64,000 nucleotides of DNA from assembly GCA_000170815.1 (NCBI GenBank), contig ABCO01000004.1:124001-188000 (forward strand). Direction: 5' to 3'. Source of the DNA: an unidentified eubacterium SCB49 (GTDB lineage: Bacteria > Bacteroidota > Bacteroidia > Flavobacteriales > Flavobacteriaceae). The position numbers and the translations under genes are program-made. Positions 27,958-37,482 of the stretch are shown piece by piece (within the stretch, counting starts at the first letter, position 1; every line of letters starts with the position of its first letter). Below the pieces are notes generated by a model. The model had not been told where the DNA came from. It was given only the letters and a program-made list of their open reading frames with translations, and searched no databases.

Positions 27958-28779
27958 ATGAAAAGAATTTTAGTTCCTACAGATTTTTCAGATCAAGCAG
28001 AAAACGCTCTTAGAGTAGCAGTACAGATAGCAAATAAACAATCTTGCGAAATTTACCTATTACACTCCATGGAGCTACCATCAAGCCTAATCAAAGGTGT
28101 GGACGGAAATGCCATGCCAGAAGCTCTTTTCTTTATAAAACTTGCCGAAAAGAAATTTGCAGAATTAATGCAGAAAGATTTCTTGCAAGGTGTTAATGTT
28201 CAAGAAGCATTAGGGCATGGTGAAATTTACGACGATATAAAGGAAGCTGCAGAAAACAAAGAAGTTGATCTTGTTGTCATGGGCTCACATGGCGCAAGCG
28301 GATTTAAAGAAATGTTTATTGGTAGTAATACAGAAAAAGTAGTTAGAACTTCAAACATTCCTGTTTTAGTAATCAAAAATGCACATTCAACTTTTAAATC
28401 GGACAACTTAGTTTTTGCTACAGATTTTTCTGAAGAAGGAAGACAAGCTTTTGACAACGCACAAAAATTTGCTAAAAAAATGAATGCAAAAATGCATCTT
28501 CTTTACGTGAACACTCCAAGCGGTTTTAAAACAACACCGCAAGCTCTTGAGCTTATGGAAAATTTTATTCAAGGAATGGGCGCCGAAAACTACACACTTA
28601 ACGTGTATAACGACATTTCTGTTGAAAAAGGAATACTAGGCTTTGCAAGAGATAATAACGCAGACATCATAGGTATGAATACTCATGGACGAAAAGGAAT
28701 ATCACACTTCTTTAATGGTAGTATTAGTGAAGATCTTGTAAATCACGCACAAATGCCAGTAATCACTTTTAAGATATAA
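27958..28779 (+). CDS. Universal stress protein with tandem UspA domains
   Basis: 273 aa, two UspA domains in tandem (1-~140 and ~145-273). The first begins MKRILVPTDFSDQAENALRV and carries the ATP-binding pattern GSHGASGFKEMFIGSNTEKV. The second begins NLVFATDFSEEGRQAFDNA and ends NTHGRKGISHFFNGSISEDL. Such proteins accumulate under starvation and other stress and often bind ATP; the output is unknown. It stands alone. Two TAnCTTTA-like boxes (27899-27906 and 27927-27934) are possible promoters. Confidence 0.92.
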   Translation: MKRILVPTDFSDQAENALRVAVQIANKQSCEIYLLHSMELPSSLIKGVDGNAMPEALFFIKLAEKKFAELMQKDFLQGVNVQEALGHGEIYDDIKEAAENKEVDLVVMGSHGASGFKEMFIGSNTEKVVRTSNIPVLVIKNAHSTFKSDNLVFATDFSEEGRQAFDNAQKFAKKMNAKMHLLYVNTPSGFKTTPQALELMENFIQGMGAENYTLNVYNDISVEKGILGFARDNNADIIGMNTHGRKGISHFFNGSISEDLVNHAQMPVITFKI

Positions 28780-28962
28780 TTACCTGTCGTATACAACAGC
28801 GTAACTGCATTTCTCTATTGAAGATAAAAAAGCACTAGAGACACCCATTAAAATACTTATGGAATGATTTTTCAACACTAATTAACTACTAGTTTAAGTA
28901 AGACTTTTTACACATAAGCACAAAAGCTTTCAATTCCATAAATTTCATTTATAAACTTTAAC

Positions 28963-29003
28963 AAAAAAAAACAAATGGCTTCCAACAGTGAAGCCATTTT
29001 GTT
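28963..29003 (+). terminator. Possible distal terminator of the stress-protein gene
   Basis: ATGGCTTC (28975-28982) / GAAGCCAT (28990-28997), extended by AACAAA/TTTTGTT with a bulge and followed by T-rich DNA. It lies nearly 190 nt past the stop, so the mRNA would have a long 3' end or the hairpin serves another transcript. Confidence 0.45.
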
Positions 29004-29242
29004 ATTTAAGAAAGTTAGATTAAAAACCGCTAAACCTACCAGTTTGAACTTAAAAAAAACAAGTAAAACCATCTAGACACCACGCTGTTTTTATTATTAA
29101 CAAGACAAACAACCTAAACTAAGTATAGCGCTTAAAACAAAAAGGACCACATTTTACACGAACAAAAAACCACATACACTCCTAACCAACAACAACATAC
29201 AACACTAAAAATAGAAAATTTAATACGAGATATACCAAAAAC

Positions 29243-29276
29243 AAAAATCCCGACTTCAAAAGAAATCGGGATTTTA
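29243..29276 (-). terminator. Terminator of tRNA-Gln
   Basis: Stem AAAATCCCGA (29244-29253) / TCGGGATTTT (29266-29275) with T-rich DNA downstream on the minus strand, 12 nt after the tRNA 3' end. Confidence 0.82.
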
Positions 29277-29287
29277 AAACAACTAAG

Positions 29288-29358
29288 TTGTCCCACTAGG
29301 ACTCGAACCTAGAACGACGGTACCAAAAACCGCTGTGTTACCATTACACCATGGGACA
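29288..29358 (-). tRNA. tRNA-Gln (TTG anticodon)
   Basis: The minus strand folds as a 71-nt cloverleaf. Acceptor TGTCCCA pairs with TGGGACA, the discriminator is A, and CCA is not encoded. The anticodon stem GCGGT/ACCGT flanks the loop TTTTGGT, giving anticodon TTG (Gln, CAA and by wobble CAG). The T arm contains TAGGTTCGAGTCCTA. It has its own strong promoter and terminator. Confidence 0.96.
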
Positions 29359-29375
29359 ATATATTATTGCGGGTG

Positions 29376-29406
29376 CAAATTTAATATAATCTTTATTGTA
29401 AACAAA
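29376..29406 (-). promoter_or_regulatory. Promoter of tRNA-Gln
   Basis: TTTG (29403-29406), 19 nt, TAAATTTG (29376-29383) on the minus strand: one of the best matches in the window to the Bacteroidota consensus. It lies 17 nt upstream of the mature 5' end. Confidence 0.8.
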
Positions 29407-29537
29407 TAAAAAGCAAAAAAAATATAAAATTTATATTTTCGAGGTAAAATATAACAGCTTCGTTTTACGTTAGGCATTAATTATAGGCGGATGCGTAATT
29501 TATTAGTAAATTCGCCACAATCAAAATTGACTTATAT

Positions 29538-32500
29538 ATGGGTTCCTTTCACTTTGATAAATGGAATAAAATTTTAGGATGGACTGTTTTTGCTATCGCA
29601 CTTATCACCTATTGGCTCTGTGTAGAGCCAACGGCGAGTTTTTGGGATGCCGGAGAATACATTACCACAGCAAGTAACCTAGAGGTAGGACACCCACCGG
29701 GAGCTCCACTTTACCAATTACTAGGTGCTTTTTTCTCCATTTTTGCAATGGAACCATCAAATATTGCATTAACAATTAACTTAATGTCTGTATTTCAGAG
29801 TGCTTTTACCATTTTGTTTATGTTTTGGTCGCTCACTATTTTACTACGCAATGTAGTAGGTAAAATGGGAGATATTAATGATGATAATTTAAAAGGAATT
29901 CTCGTTGCTGCATTTGTAGGATCACTAGCTTTTGCATTTACAGATAGTTTTTGGTATAGTGCCGTAGAAGCAGAAGTATACGCAGGTGCTATCTGCTTAA
30001 TGTCTATCTTATTCTATTGCTCGCTTCGTTGGGAACGTGAGATGAACACCCCTAGAGGGAACAGATGGCTTGTTTTAATCGCATTTTTAATAGGGCTAAC
30101 TTTTGGGATTCACTTTTTAGGATTACTAACTATTCCAGCAATGGGCTTTTTGTACTTCTTTAAAAACTATAAAAAAATTACTCTTAAAAACTTTATTGTT
30201 GCAAATGTTGTAACAGTTGCTATCCTCCTATTTATATTTAAGCTACTGCTACCTTGGACAATGCAGTTTTTTAGTACTTCAGAAATATTCTTTGTAAACA
30301 CCATTGGACTCCCTTTTAACTCTGGGACTATTATTGCGGGGCTTTTATTTATTGCACTTTTCTATTTCGGACTTCAACACACAAGAAAACAAGGGCACAC
30401 CATGCTCAACACACTACTATTGTGTGTGTTATTTATATTTATTGGTTTTTCAAGTTGGTTAATGTTGCCTATTCGCGCAAACGCAGGTGTTGTTATTAAT
30501 GAAAACAATCCAAACAACGCACGTGAACTATTAGCTTACTACAACAGAGAACAGTATCCAGAAACTCATTTATTTTACGGACCACTTTTTACAGAAGCAT
30601 ATGCAGGTTTAGATGCAGAAAACCCTTACAAAGATGACAAACCTAACTATGAGAAGGATATTGAAAAAGGAGAATATGTAATTGTCAATGATTACAAAAA
30701 TGCCAGTCAAAATACTGACGATAATCAAAAAGGTTTTCTACCGCGTATGTGGAGTATGGAAAACAGCGCCAATTATATTGAATTTACTGGTGGTTTAGAT
30801 TTTGAAATTGCATATGCCTATCGTGGTGAACAACGTTTAGTAGATGAAGTTCGTAGTTTTAAAGAAGCCTATAACGAAGGACTCGTTGACGGTAAAGACT
30901 ATCATAGCTTTTTAACAGATTTTGGCCCTTTTTTAGATATTAAGCCACCTAGTTTTGGGCAGAATATGCAGTTTATGCTCAACTTTCAAATGGGCTATAT
31001 GTACTGGCGTTATTTTATGTGGAACTTTACCGGACGTCAAGACGACATACAAGGCGAATACACAGACCTACACGGTAACTGGCTAAGTGGAATTGATTTT
31101 ATAGACGAATTACGCCTAGGCTCTCAACAAAACCTACCTAGCGATGTAGAAAACAATAAAGCTAGAAACACCTATTTCTTTTTACCATTAATCATAGGTA
31201 TCATAGGCTTGGTATTTCATTTTAAAAATGACAAACGAACTTGGTGGGTGGTATTTGTGCTTTTTATGTTTACAGGTCTCGCACTTAAAGTATACTTAAA
31301 TGAGCGCCCTTTTGAACCTCGTGAACGTGATTACGCATTAGTAGGATCGTTTTACGCCTTTGCATTGTGGATAGGATTTGGAGTCTATGCACTTTATGAC
31401 CTTGCTAAAACATATATAAAACCAAAAGTAGCACTACCTATAATCACAGTAGCCACTTTGCTCGCAGCCCCAGTGTTGTTAGCGAGCCAAAATTGGGATG
31501 ATCATGACAGGTCTGGCAAATACACAGCACAATCTATGGCAAAAATGTATTTAGATTCTTGTGATGAAAATGCCATACTTTTTACCATAGGTGACAATGA
31601 CACTTTTGCACTGTGGTACGCACAAAACATAGAAGGATATCGTCAAGATGTTCGTGTTGTTAACACCAGTCTTTTTCAAACAGATTGGTATATTGACGAC
31701 ATGAAGCGCAAAGCTTTTACTAGCGACCCTATCCCTTCGCAGTTAACACATGAGCAATACCGTTATGGAACGAGAGATTTTGTAGCACACAAACAAACAC
31801 GAGCAGATACAATAGACATTAACACTTGGTTAGATTTTATTGCTCAAGATGAAAAGAAATACATGATAGAGTTAAACAGCGGGCAATGGATAAACTCTTT
31901 TCCTAGTAAAACTGTACGTGTTCCTGTTGATAAATCTTCTGTACTAAACAACAATATAGTAGCAGAAAAAGATGCAGATAAAATTGTAGATAATATTTAC
32001 ATCGAATTAGACGGAGATTTTCTTTATAAAAACAGATTGTTAATGTTAGATATTGTAGCAAACAACAACTGGGAACGCCCTATTTATTTTAGTGGAGGTA
32101 GTTTTGGTGATGACGATTATATATGGATGAAAGACTTTTTACAATTAGATGGTGTTGTATACAAACTAGTACCAATACACACACCTTTAGGAAAAGGAAG
32201 TCCTTTTGACATGGGTCGCATTGATGAAGAAAAGATGTATGACCTTGTAAAAAGCTGGGATTGGGGCGGCAGTGGTAGTCCTGACATTTATCACGATACA
32301 GAAACTAGACGTAATAGCATCACATACCGTAGCAACCTTGCTAGACTTACAGAAAAGTTAATTAGCAAAGGCGAAAACAAAAAAGCAGAAGAAATATTAG
32401 ATCTTGCTATGGAAAAAATGCCTGTAGAACATTTTGAGTATTACTCACTTTTACAACCTTATGTTTCTGGGTATTATGAGCTAGGGCAAAAAGAAAAAGC

Positions 32501-32837
32501 ACGTGCACTATATACAGATGTGACTAAAAAGTTTCAAGAAAAAATAGAATATTACGGATCTATAAAATTAAAACGCCAGTATACTTTGGCTCAAGAAATT
32601 ATTAGTGAAGTAGAACTATATAGAAACTTTATAAATGTTACAATAGCATACGATGATGAAGCTTTTGCGAGACAAGAAGCTGCCAAGTTTAATGAATATT
32701 TAAAACTATTTAGAGCATTTTATCGCGACGATGAAAAACTAGATATTGATAAAGACTTAAGGCAAAAAGAAGAGTTTCTAAACATGCCTGCAAGCGACAG
32801 TTTATTTCAGGAATTTCTTGATTCTCAAATAGAATAA
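29538..32837 (+). CDS. DUF2723 membrane protein (GT117-type, PMT-like glycosyltransferase fold)
   Basis: 1099 aa. N-terminal ~350 residues form many hydrophobic helices. The DUF2723 signature follows the first helix: EPTASFWDAGEYITTASNLE, then GHPPGAPLYQLLGAFFSIFA (residues ~26-66). A second block of helices lies near 535-660, and the C-terminal ~350 residues are soluble with TPR-like helices. The D-x-G-E motif and topology resemble protein O-mannosyltransferases, and the family has been placed among glycosyltransferases, so a lipid-linked sugar donor and periplasmic acceptor are plausible but unproven. A polysaccharide deacetylase starts 2 nt after the stop, which supports an envelope-glycan role. 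Confidence 0.85.
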   Translation: MGSFHFDKWNKILGWTVFAIALITYWLCVEPTASFWDAGEYITTASNLEVGHPPGAPLYQLLGAFFSIFAMEPSNIALTINLMSVFQSAFTILFMFWSLTILLRNVVGKMGDINDDNLKGILVAAFVGSLAFAFTDSFWYSAVEAEVYAGAICLMSILFYCSLRWEREMNTPRGNRWLVLIAFLIGLTFGIHFLGLLTIPAMGFLYFFKNYKKITLKNFIVANVVTVAILLFIFKLLLPWTMQFFSTSEIFFVNTIGLPFNSGTIIAGLLFIALFYFGLQHTRKQGHTMLNTLLLCVLFIFIGFSSWLMLPIRANAGVVINENNPNNARELLAYYNREQYPETHLFYGPLFTEAYAGLDAENPYKDDKPNYEKDIEKGEYVIVNDYKNASQNTDDNQKGFLPRMWSMENSANYIEFTGGLDFEIAYAYRGEQRLVDEVRSFKEAYNEGLVDGKDYHSFLTDFGPFLDIKPPSFGQNMQFMLNFQMGYMYWRYFMWNFTGRQDDIQGEYTDLHGNWLSGIDFIDELRLGSQQNLPSDVENNKARNTYFFLPLIIGIIGLVFHFKNDKRTWWVVFVLFMFTGLALKVYLNERPFEPRERDYALVGSFYAFALWIGFGVYALYDLAKTYIKPKVALPIITVATLLAAPVLLASQNWDDHDRSGKYTAQSMAKMYLDSCDENAILFTIGDNDTFALWYAQNIEGYRQDVRVVNTSLFQTDWYIDDMKRKAFTSDPIPSQLTHEQYRYGTRDFVAHKQTRADTIDINTWLDFIAQDEKKYMIELNSGQWINSFPSKTVRVPVDKSSVLNNNIVAEKDADKIVDNIYIELDGDFLYKNRLLMLDIVANNNWERPIYFSGGSFGDDDYIWMKDFLQLDGVVYKLVPIHTPLGKGSPFDMGRIDEEKMYDLVKSWDWGGSGSPDIYHDTETRRNSITYRSNLARLTEKLISKGENKKAEEILDLAMEKMPVEHFEYYSLLQPYVSGYYELGQKEKARALYTDVTKKFQEKIEYYGSIKLKRQYTLAQEIISEVELYRNFINVTIAYDDEAFARQEAAKFNEYLKLFRAFYRDDEKLDIDKDLRQKEEFLNMPASDSLFQEFLDSQIE

Positions 32838-32839
32838 TC

Positions 32840-33511
32840 GTGAATCGATATATCATTAAAACACCCAAACTTGTCCATTGGTTATTTCCAAAACGAGTTT
32901 GGGTGTTTTCACGTAAAAAACCTACTGTATACCTCACTTTTGATGACGGACCAATACCAGAAGTCACACCATGGGTTTTACAACAACTTAAACAACATAA
33001 TGCTCAAGCAACCTTTTTCTGCATTGGTGACAATGTCGCTAAACACCCAGAGATTGCTACACAAATACTGAATGAAGGCCACAGTATAGGAAACCATACT
33101 TTTCATCATAAAAATGGCTGGAAAACCTCTTTTGAAGAGTACTTAAAAGAATTTGAGCTATTTAATTCAGAATTAAAAAAATCGCTATCAGATGAGGTTT
33201 TCGAAGACAATAAAACAAATCAAAAATCGAATATCCTTTTTAGACCACCGTATGGTAAAATGACTTCAAGCCAAGCCAAGGCTATCTTAAAAAAGGGATG
33301 TAAGATTATTATGTGGCATGTGTTAAGTGGGGATTATGACAAGAATATTTCTGAAACAGAATGTCTTGAAAATGTACTTAAAAACATTGAAAAAGGAAGT
33401 ATTATCGTATTTCACGATAGTTTAAAGGCAGAAAAAAACTTAAAATTTGTTCTCCCTAAAGTTTTAGAATATATTCAAGAAAAAGGATGGAGCTCTCAAG
33501 CAATAAATTAA
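32840..33511 (+). CDS. Polysaccharide deacetylase family protein (NodB fold)
   Basis: 223 aa, carbohydrate esterase 4 family. Catalytic motifs are visible in order: TFDDGP (base Asp and metal Asp), GHSIGNHTFHH (metal histidines), RPPYG, WHVLSGDYD and IVFHDS. It probably removes N-acetyl groups from a glycan (peptidoglycan or surface polysaccharide). No signal peptide is seen, only a basic, aromatic N-terminus (KTPKLVHWLFPKRVWVF). The start is GTG, 2 nt after the DUF2723 stop, so it is translationally coupled. Its stop overlaps that of the convergent thioredoxin-like gene by 3 nt. Confidence 0.9.
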   Translation: MNRYIIKTPKLVHWLFPKRVWVFSRKKPTVYLTFDDGPIPEVTPWVLQQLKQHNAQATFFCIGDNVAKHPEIATQILNEGHSIGNHTFHHKNGWKTSFEEYLKEFELFNSELKKSLSDEVFEDNKTNQKSNILFRPPYGKMTSSQAKAILKKGCKIIMWHVLSGDYDKNISETECLENVLKNIEKGSIIVFHDSLKAEKNLKFVLPKVLEYIQEKGWSSQAIN

Positions 33512-33804
33512 ATGTACTTTTTCAATTGATTAACAAGTGTAGCAGCATCTAACATTCCGCTCTGACGCCATTTCATCTCACTATCCTTATAAATCATTAA
33601 GGTTGGAACAGTCTTTACACGAAGGGCTTGTATTAATTCAGTGTTTTTGTCAACATCTATTTTAATCACACGCGCTTTATCACTTAAAGCCGCTGCAACT
33701 TCTCTTAACACAGGGCGCATTTGCACACAAACATCATCTCGATCTGTATAAAAATCAAGTAAAACAGGTACTTGGGTATCTAGTAATTCTCCAAATTTTG
33801 ACAT
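33508..33804 (-). CDS. Thioredoxin-like protein lacking the CxxC motif
   Basis: 98 aa thioredoxin fold: VPVLLDFYTDRDDVCVQMRPVLREVA, then KIDVDKN and the cis-proline segment VKTVPTLMIYKDSEM. At the place of the canonical WCGPC it reads RDDVC (residues 22-26), so the nucleophilic first cysteine is replaced by Asp and only the second remains. It cannot act as an ordinary dithiol reductase; it may bind proteins or use the single Cys26. A -7 box TATCTTTG lies at 33837-33844. Alone on its strand. Confidence 0.88.
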   Translation of the reverse strand: MSKFGELLDTQVPVLLDFYTDRDDVCVQMRPVLREVAAALSDKARVIKIDVDKNTELIQALRVKTVPTLMIYKDSEMKWRQSGMLDAATLVNQLKKYI

Positions 33805-33836
33805 TTGATTTTTCTTTTTCTGTAGGGTTTATAAGG

Positions 33837-33844
33837 CAAAGATA
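33837..33844 (-). promoter_or_regulatory. -7 promoter box of the thioredoxin-like gene
   Basis: TATCTTTG on the minus strand, 32 nt upstream of the ATG. A TTTAC about 21 nt further upstream could serve as the -33 element. Confidence 0.5.
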
Positions 33845-33909
33845 ACATTTATCCTTTAGATACAGGTAAACAGATATTGTCTCTAAATATTCTCTTCAAA
33901 AAAGCAAAA

Positions 33910-35133
33910 TTATGCTGTTTTTGTTTTTAAAGTAATTACAGATATTTCTGGCCAAATACCAACCCTACCAGGATATGCAAGGTAACCAAAACCACGATTT
34001 ACATTAAGCACACTCCCTAGCTCTTCATAAATCCCTGCCCAGTTTTCATAACGGTACTTAACAGGACTCCATTTTATTAATCCAGGAATCTCTATCCCAA
34101 ATTGCATCCCATGAGTATGACCACTAAGGGTAAGCTCTATATTTTTAGGATGTGTCTTTACTTGCTCTTGCCAGTGAGAAGGATCATGACTCATCAATAT
34201 TTTAAAATCTGAAACGTCAACACCTTCGCAAGCTTTATCAAGATCCCCTGCTTTTTTAAAACCACCAATCCCCCAATTCTCAACACCTATTAATTTAATA
34301 GAAGCACCATTTTTAGTAATGGTTCTGTTTTCATTCAATAATAAATCCCAACCCATTTCTTTTTGGATTGATTTTAGTCGGTTCAAATTATTTTCTTGAT
34401 CTAACTTAGAGGGCCATTTAACATAATCTCCATAGTCATGGTTACCCAACACACTAAAAACACCATCATTAGCCTTTAAAGAACCAAAAATTTCTTTCCA
34501 ATTATCCATTTCTGTTGATTCATTATTTACAAGATCTCCTGTAAAAAGAATCATATCTCCCTGCTGTTTATTTACAAGATCTATAGCGTATTTTACTTTT
34601 TCTTCATTAGTAAAACTACCACTATGCACATCACTAATTTGTGTCACCTTATATCCATTAAAAGCTTCTGGCAAATTATCAAACTCTAGTGTATACTCGT
34701 GCACCTTATAGTTGTATTTACCTTTTACCATACCATAAATAAGGCTTGTAAAAGGGATGGCTGCAATACCTAGTGCAATAGAACTAACAAACTTACGACG
34801 TGAAGGCATATGAAAATTTTGACCTTCACCAGTAAATTTAAAAACAGCACCTACAATTAATCGAATTATATCTTCGCCAAACATAAATATAATAAGCACC
34901 AATTTTGGAGCAAAAAAAGCAAGGAAAACCCCGTACACATACATACTTTCTCCAGACATTTTTCTAGACTCGCCAGAACTTAAAATCTGAAAAACCAACA
35001 AGCCTAAAACTAGGGCAGAAACACCAAAATAAATCCATTTTAAAGTGACTCCCTTTGAGAAAACCCTAAATGCCTGATAAGCATAAAGATCAATGAGAAT
35101 ATAAATAACAATAGGAATAATCCATCGTGCCAT
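33910..35133 (-). CDS. Membrane-anchored metallophosphoesterase
   Basis: 407 aa from the ATG at 35133; the 35-codon open extension further upstream contains a TACCTTTA promoter-like box and is not expected to be translated. N-terminal ~140 residues hold several transmembrane helices (WIIPIVIYILIDLYAYQAF, ALVLGLLVFQIL, VFLAFFAPKLVLIIFMF) and a short basic stretch before a further helix. The catalytic domain has the calcineurin-like motifs ISDVHSG, FTGDLVN, LGNHDYG, LMSHDPSHW and LSGHTHGMQFG. It resembles YkuE/YaeI-type enzymes; lipid-linked phosphates are possible substrates, not proven. Confidence 0.9.
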   Translation of the reverse strand: MARWIIPIVIYILIDLYAYQAFRVFSKGVTLKWIYFGVSALVLGLLVFQILSSGESRKMSGESMYVYGVFLAFFAPKLVLIIFMFGEDIIRLIVGAVFKFTGEGQNFHMPSRRKFVSSIALGIAAIPFTSLIYGMVKGKYNYKVHEYTLEFDNLPEAFNGYKVTQISDVHSGSFTNEEKVKYAIDLVNKQQGDMILFTGDLVNNESTEMDNWKEIFGSLKANDGVFSVLGNHDYGDYVKWPSKLDQENNLNRLKSIQKEMGWDLLLNENRTITKNGASIKLIGVENWGIGGFKKAGDLDKACEGVDVSDFKILMSHDPSHWQEQVKTHPKNIELTLSGHTHGMQFGIEIPGLIKWSPVKYRYENWAGIYEELGSVLNVNRGFGYLAYPGRVGIWPEISVITLKTKTA

Positions 35134-35434
35134 AATTGCTGAAATTTTAAGGAGATAAAGGTACTTAGAAAATAGAAACACCTTAAAGCTTAGTCTTATA
35201 ATATTATTGATAATTACAAAATACCGAACAAATAACACCTTCTAAAAAACAACAAAATTTGCTGACATAATTAACAATCACTACACACCCTTAGAAAATA
35301 CAACAAAAACCTGTTTCGCATAAAAAAGAACAAAAACACATTAGTAAATCATCATTACAATAGAGATGGTCAAGACTTAAACAGTTCTTTAAAATTAAAA
35401 CTGTATTTTTATCTTGCTAACCAAACCAAATATT
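35134..35434. other. Divergent intergenic region
   Basis: About 300 AT-rich nt between the leftward phosphoesterase and the rightward kinase. The leftward gene has a TACCTTTA-like box close to its ATG; the kinase has only a TATTTTTA-like box near 35404. Nothing else recognised. Confidence 0.4.
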
Positions 35435-37393
35435 ATGAAATGGCTTCTGCTATTTTTTATCTCCTTTTTTACTTCGATCACTATTGCTCAAAACAAAAGG
35501 ATAAAAAAAACATATCAAAAAGAATTAGATTCAGTCATTAAAATTTCCGAAGCAAAGACAAACGCCGAAGAAAAAATAAACACGCTTTGTGGCTACGTTA
35601 GCTCAACGAGATACACAAAAGACATGAAAGTTTTAATAGAACTTTCTGAAAAAATAGCACGTACATCTAATCAAGACGATCTACTCGCGACTAGTTATTA
35701 TTATACAGCTAACTATTATTACTACAATGCACAATTAGACTCAGCTCTTATTTATGTTAATAAATCTAGACCTTTAATTAATGATCAAAAACAACCTTTA
35801 TTACGATCTTTTTTAACAGAAACAGAAAGTGGTATTTATAGAATGCAAGGCAATAACCCATTAGCTATTGCAACTCTTATTAAATCTAAAAGCCTATTAG
35901 ACAAAGTAGACACTCTAAAACTAAATGATCTTGAAAAGGGACGATATAGAAACACAGTATTATCTTCTATAAACTCTTTAGCAAACTACTACAACTCTAT
36001 AGAAGAATATGAAAAGGCAGAGAGTTATTACAATCAAGGCTATAATTCTAGCATACAAAACAAGCTGAACACACCAGCAGGTGTCTTTATGACCAACAAA
36101 GGTGATTTATACTTAAATACAAAGCAATATGATAAAGCATTAATCGCATTTGAAGAAGGAAAAAAACTAAAAATTTTAGGAAAAGCCCCTCAAAGAATGA
36201 TTGCTAATTCTGATTTAAACCTTGGAATAGCACACACACAACTAGGCAATTATGCTTTAGCAGAAAATATACTAACTGAAACAATTGCTTTTTATAAGGA
36301 ACAGGAAAACCATGTTAAGCTAGGACAAGCTTACTCGTACAGAGGGGAATTATATATCAAAAAAAACAGCTTCAATCAAGCAATTAAAGATTGTGAAAAT
36401 GGAAAAAACTTATCTCAGAAAACCAATACCCTAGAGTTATTACCCCAAGCCTGTAACTGCCTTTACACCTCGTATAAAGCTTTAGGAAAAATAGAGCTCG
36501 CTTTATCAAATTACGAGCAATTTGTTAGAGCAAACGACTCAATTTTTAATGAAAAAAACATAAAAAAACAAACAGAACAAGAACTACAATATGAGTTTAG
36601 CAAAACAGAAGAATTAAAAAATGCAGAAATTGCAGCTCGTAAAAACCAAAGCCTCTTGTACTCAATATTAGCGATTATAGGCTTTTTATTCGCTGCGTTT
36701 TTAGGGTTCTTTTTTTACAAAAATCGAAAGAAAAACATCTTACTTGCCAAACAAAAAAAATTACTTGAAGCTACCGTAGACGAAAAAAACATTCTATTAA
36801 GAGAAACGCATCACCGTGTAAAAAATAGTTTCCAGATGGTGTCGTCATTACTTTTTATTCAGAGTGAAACCTCACAGAATAACGAAGCAAAACTCGCCAT
36901 TAAAGAAGCCCAAAACAGAGTACGATCTATGGTTTTAATCCATCAAAAACTGTACAGCAAGGACCAACTTGTAGGTATTGACGCACAAGAATATATAGAA
37001 GATTTCACAAAAGATATTATAGAGAGCCATCAGTTTGAAACAACAAAACTAAATTATGAAATCAACGCAGAGAAACTCATTCTATCTATTGAGACTATTA
37101 CCCCTCTTGGCTTAATCTTAAACGAACTTATCACAAACGTTTTAAAACATGCTTTTAAACCTGTTACAAAAAACAGCTTACTACAAATTAATTTTTTTCG
37201 CAATAACGACGCGCTTATTCTAGAAGTAATAGATAATGGAGTTGGGATGCCAACAAGCATAAAAGAAACTTCATTTGGTATTGAGTTAATCGATGCTTTA
37301 TCTAAGAAACTAAAAGCCAAACGTTCTCACAAAACTCGCTCACCAAAAGGTACAGTTGCCAGTGTTGTAATAAAAAGGTTTGAGGTATTATAA
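35435..37393 (+). CDS. TPR-containing sensor histidine kinase (HisKA_2 type)
   Basis: 652 aa from the ATG at 35435 (an in-frame TTG at 35414 is less likely). Signal peptide MKWLLLFFISFFTSITIAQ, then ~350 residues of TPR-like helices (e.g. YEKAESYYNQGYNSSIQN, YDKALIAFEEGKKLKILG), a coiled-coil, one transmembrane helix (SLLYSILAIIGFLFAAFLGF), and a cytoplasmic kinase. The phospho-acceptor box is RETHHRVKNSFQMVSSLL and the ATP-binding domain shows NELITNVLKHAF and VIDNGVGMP. The signal is unknown. The LytTR regulator 89 nt downstream is the probable partner. Confidence 0.9.
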   Translation: MKWLLLFFISFFTSITIAQNKRIKKTYQKELDSVIKISEAKTNAEEKINTLCGYVSSTRYTKDMKVLIELSEKIARTSNQDDLLATSYYYTANYYYYNAQLDSALIYVNKSRPLINDQKQPLLRSFLTETESGIYRMQGNNPLAIATLIKSKSLLDKVDTLKLNDLEKGRYRNTVLSSINSLANYYNSIEEYEKAESYYNQGYNSSIQNKLNTPAGVFMTNKGDLYLNTKQYDKALIAFEEGKKLKILGKAPQRMIANSDLNLGIAHTQLGNYALAENILTETIAFYKEQENHVKLGQAYSYRGELYIKKNSFNQAIKDCENGKNLSQKTNTLELLPQACNCLYTSYKALGKIELALSNYEQFVRANDSIFNEKNIKKQTEQELQYEFSKTEELKNAEIAARKNQSLLYSILAIIGFLFAAFLGFFFYKNRKKNILLAKQKKLLEATVDEKNILLRETHHRVKNSFQMVSSLLFIQSETSQNNEAKLAIKEAQNRVRSMVLIHQKLYSKDQLVGIDAQEYIEDFTKDIIESHQFETTKLNYEINAEKLILSIETITPLGLILNELITNVLKHAFKPVTKNSLLQINFFRNNDALILEVIDNGVGMPTSIKETSFGIELIDALSKKLKAKRSHKTRSPKGTVASVVIKRFEVL

Positions 37394-37400
37394 AAATAGG

Positions 37401-37430
37401 TTTTACTAAAAAAAAAGTCTACTCACTAAA
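37401..37430 (+). repeat. Pair of 10-bp direct repeats upstream of the LytTR regulator
   Basis: TTTTACTAAA (37401-37410) and ACTCACTAAA (37421-37430), exactly 20 bp apart, about 30 bp upstream of a TACCTTTA promoter-like box (37459-37466). Same motif and period as the pair at 38191-38220. Direct repeats two helical turns apart are typical of LytTR-domain binding sites, so autoregulation is plausible. An imperfect inverted repeat (37432-37452) follows. Confidence 0.5.
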
Positions 37431-37482
37431 TAAATTAGGAATCTTCCAATTTAAAAAATACCTTTAATAATCAAACTCAATA

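Larger units (their letters stand above)
28780..29287. other. Gene-free stretch between the stress protein and tRNA-Gln
   Basis: About 510 nt of AT-rich DNA with no ORF I can support. It contains two hairpins listed separately (28963-29003 and 29243-29276). I see nothing else that can be named. Confidence 0.5.

Noticed and set aside
35134..35238. Longer metallophosphoesterase start (35 extra residues)
   Set aside because: The extension covers a promoter-like box and is not needed for the membrane helices.
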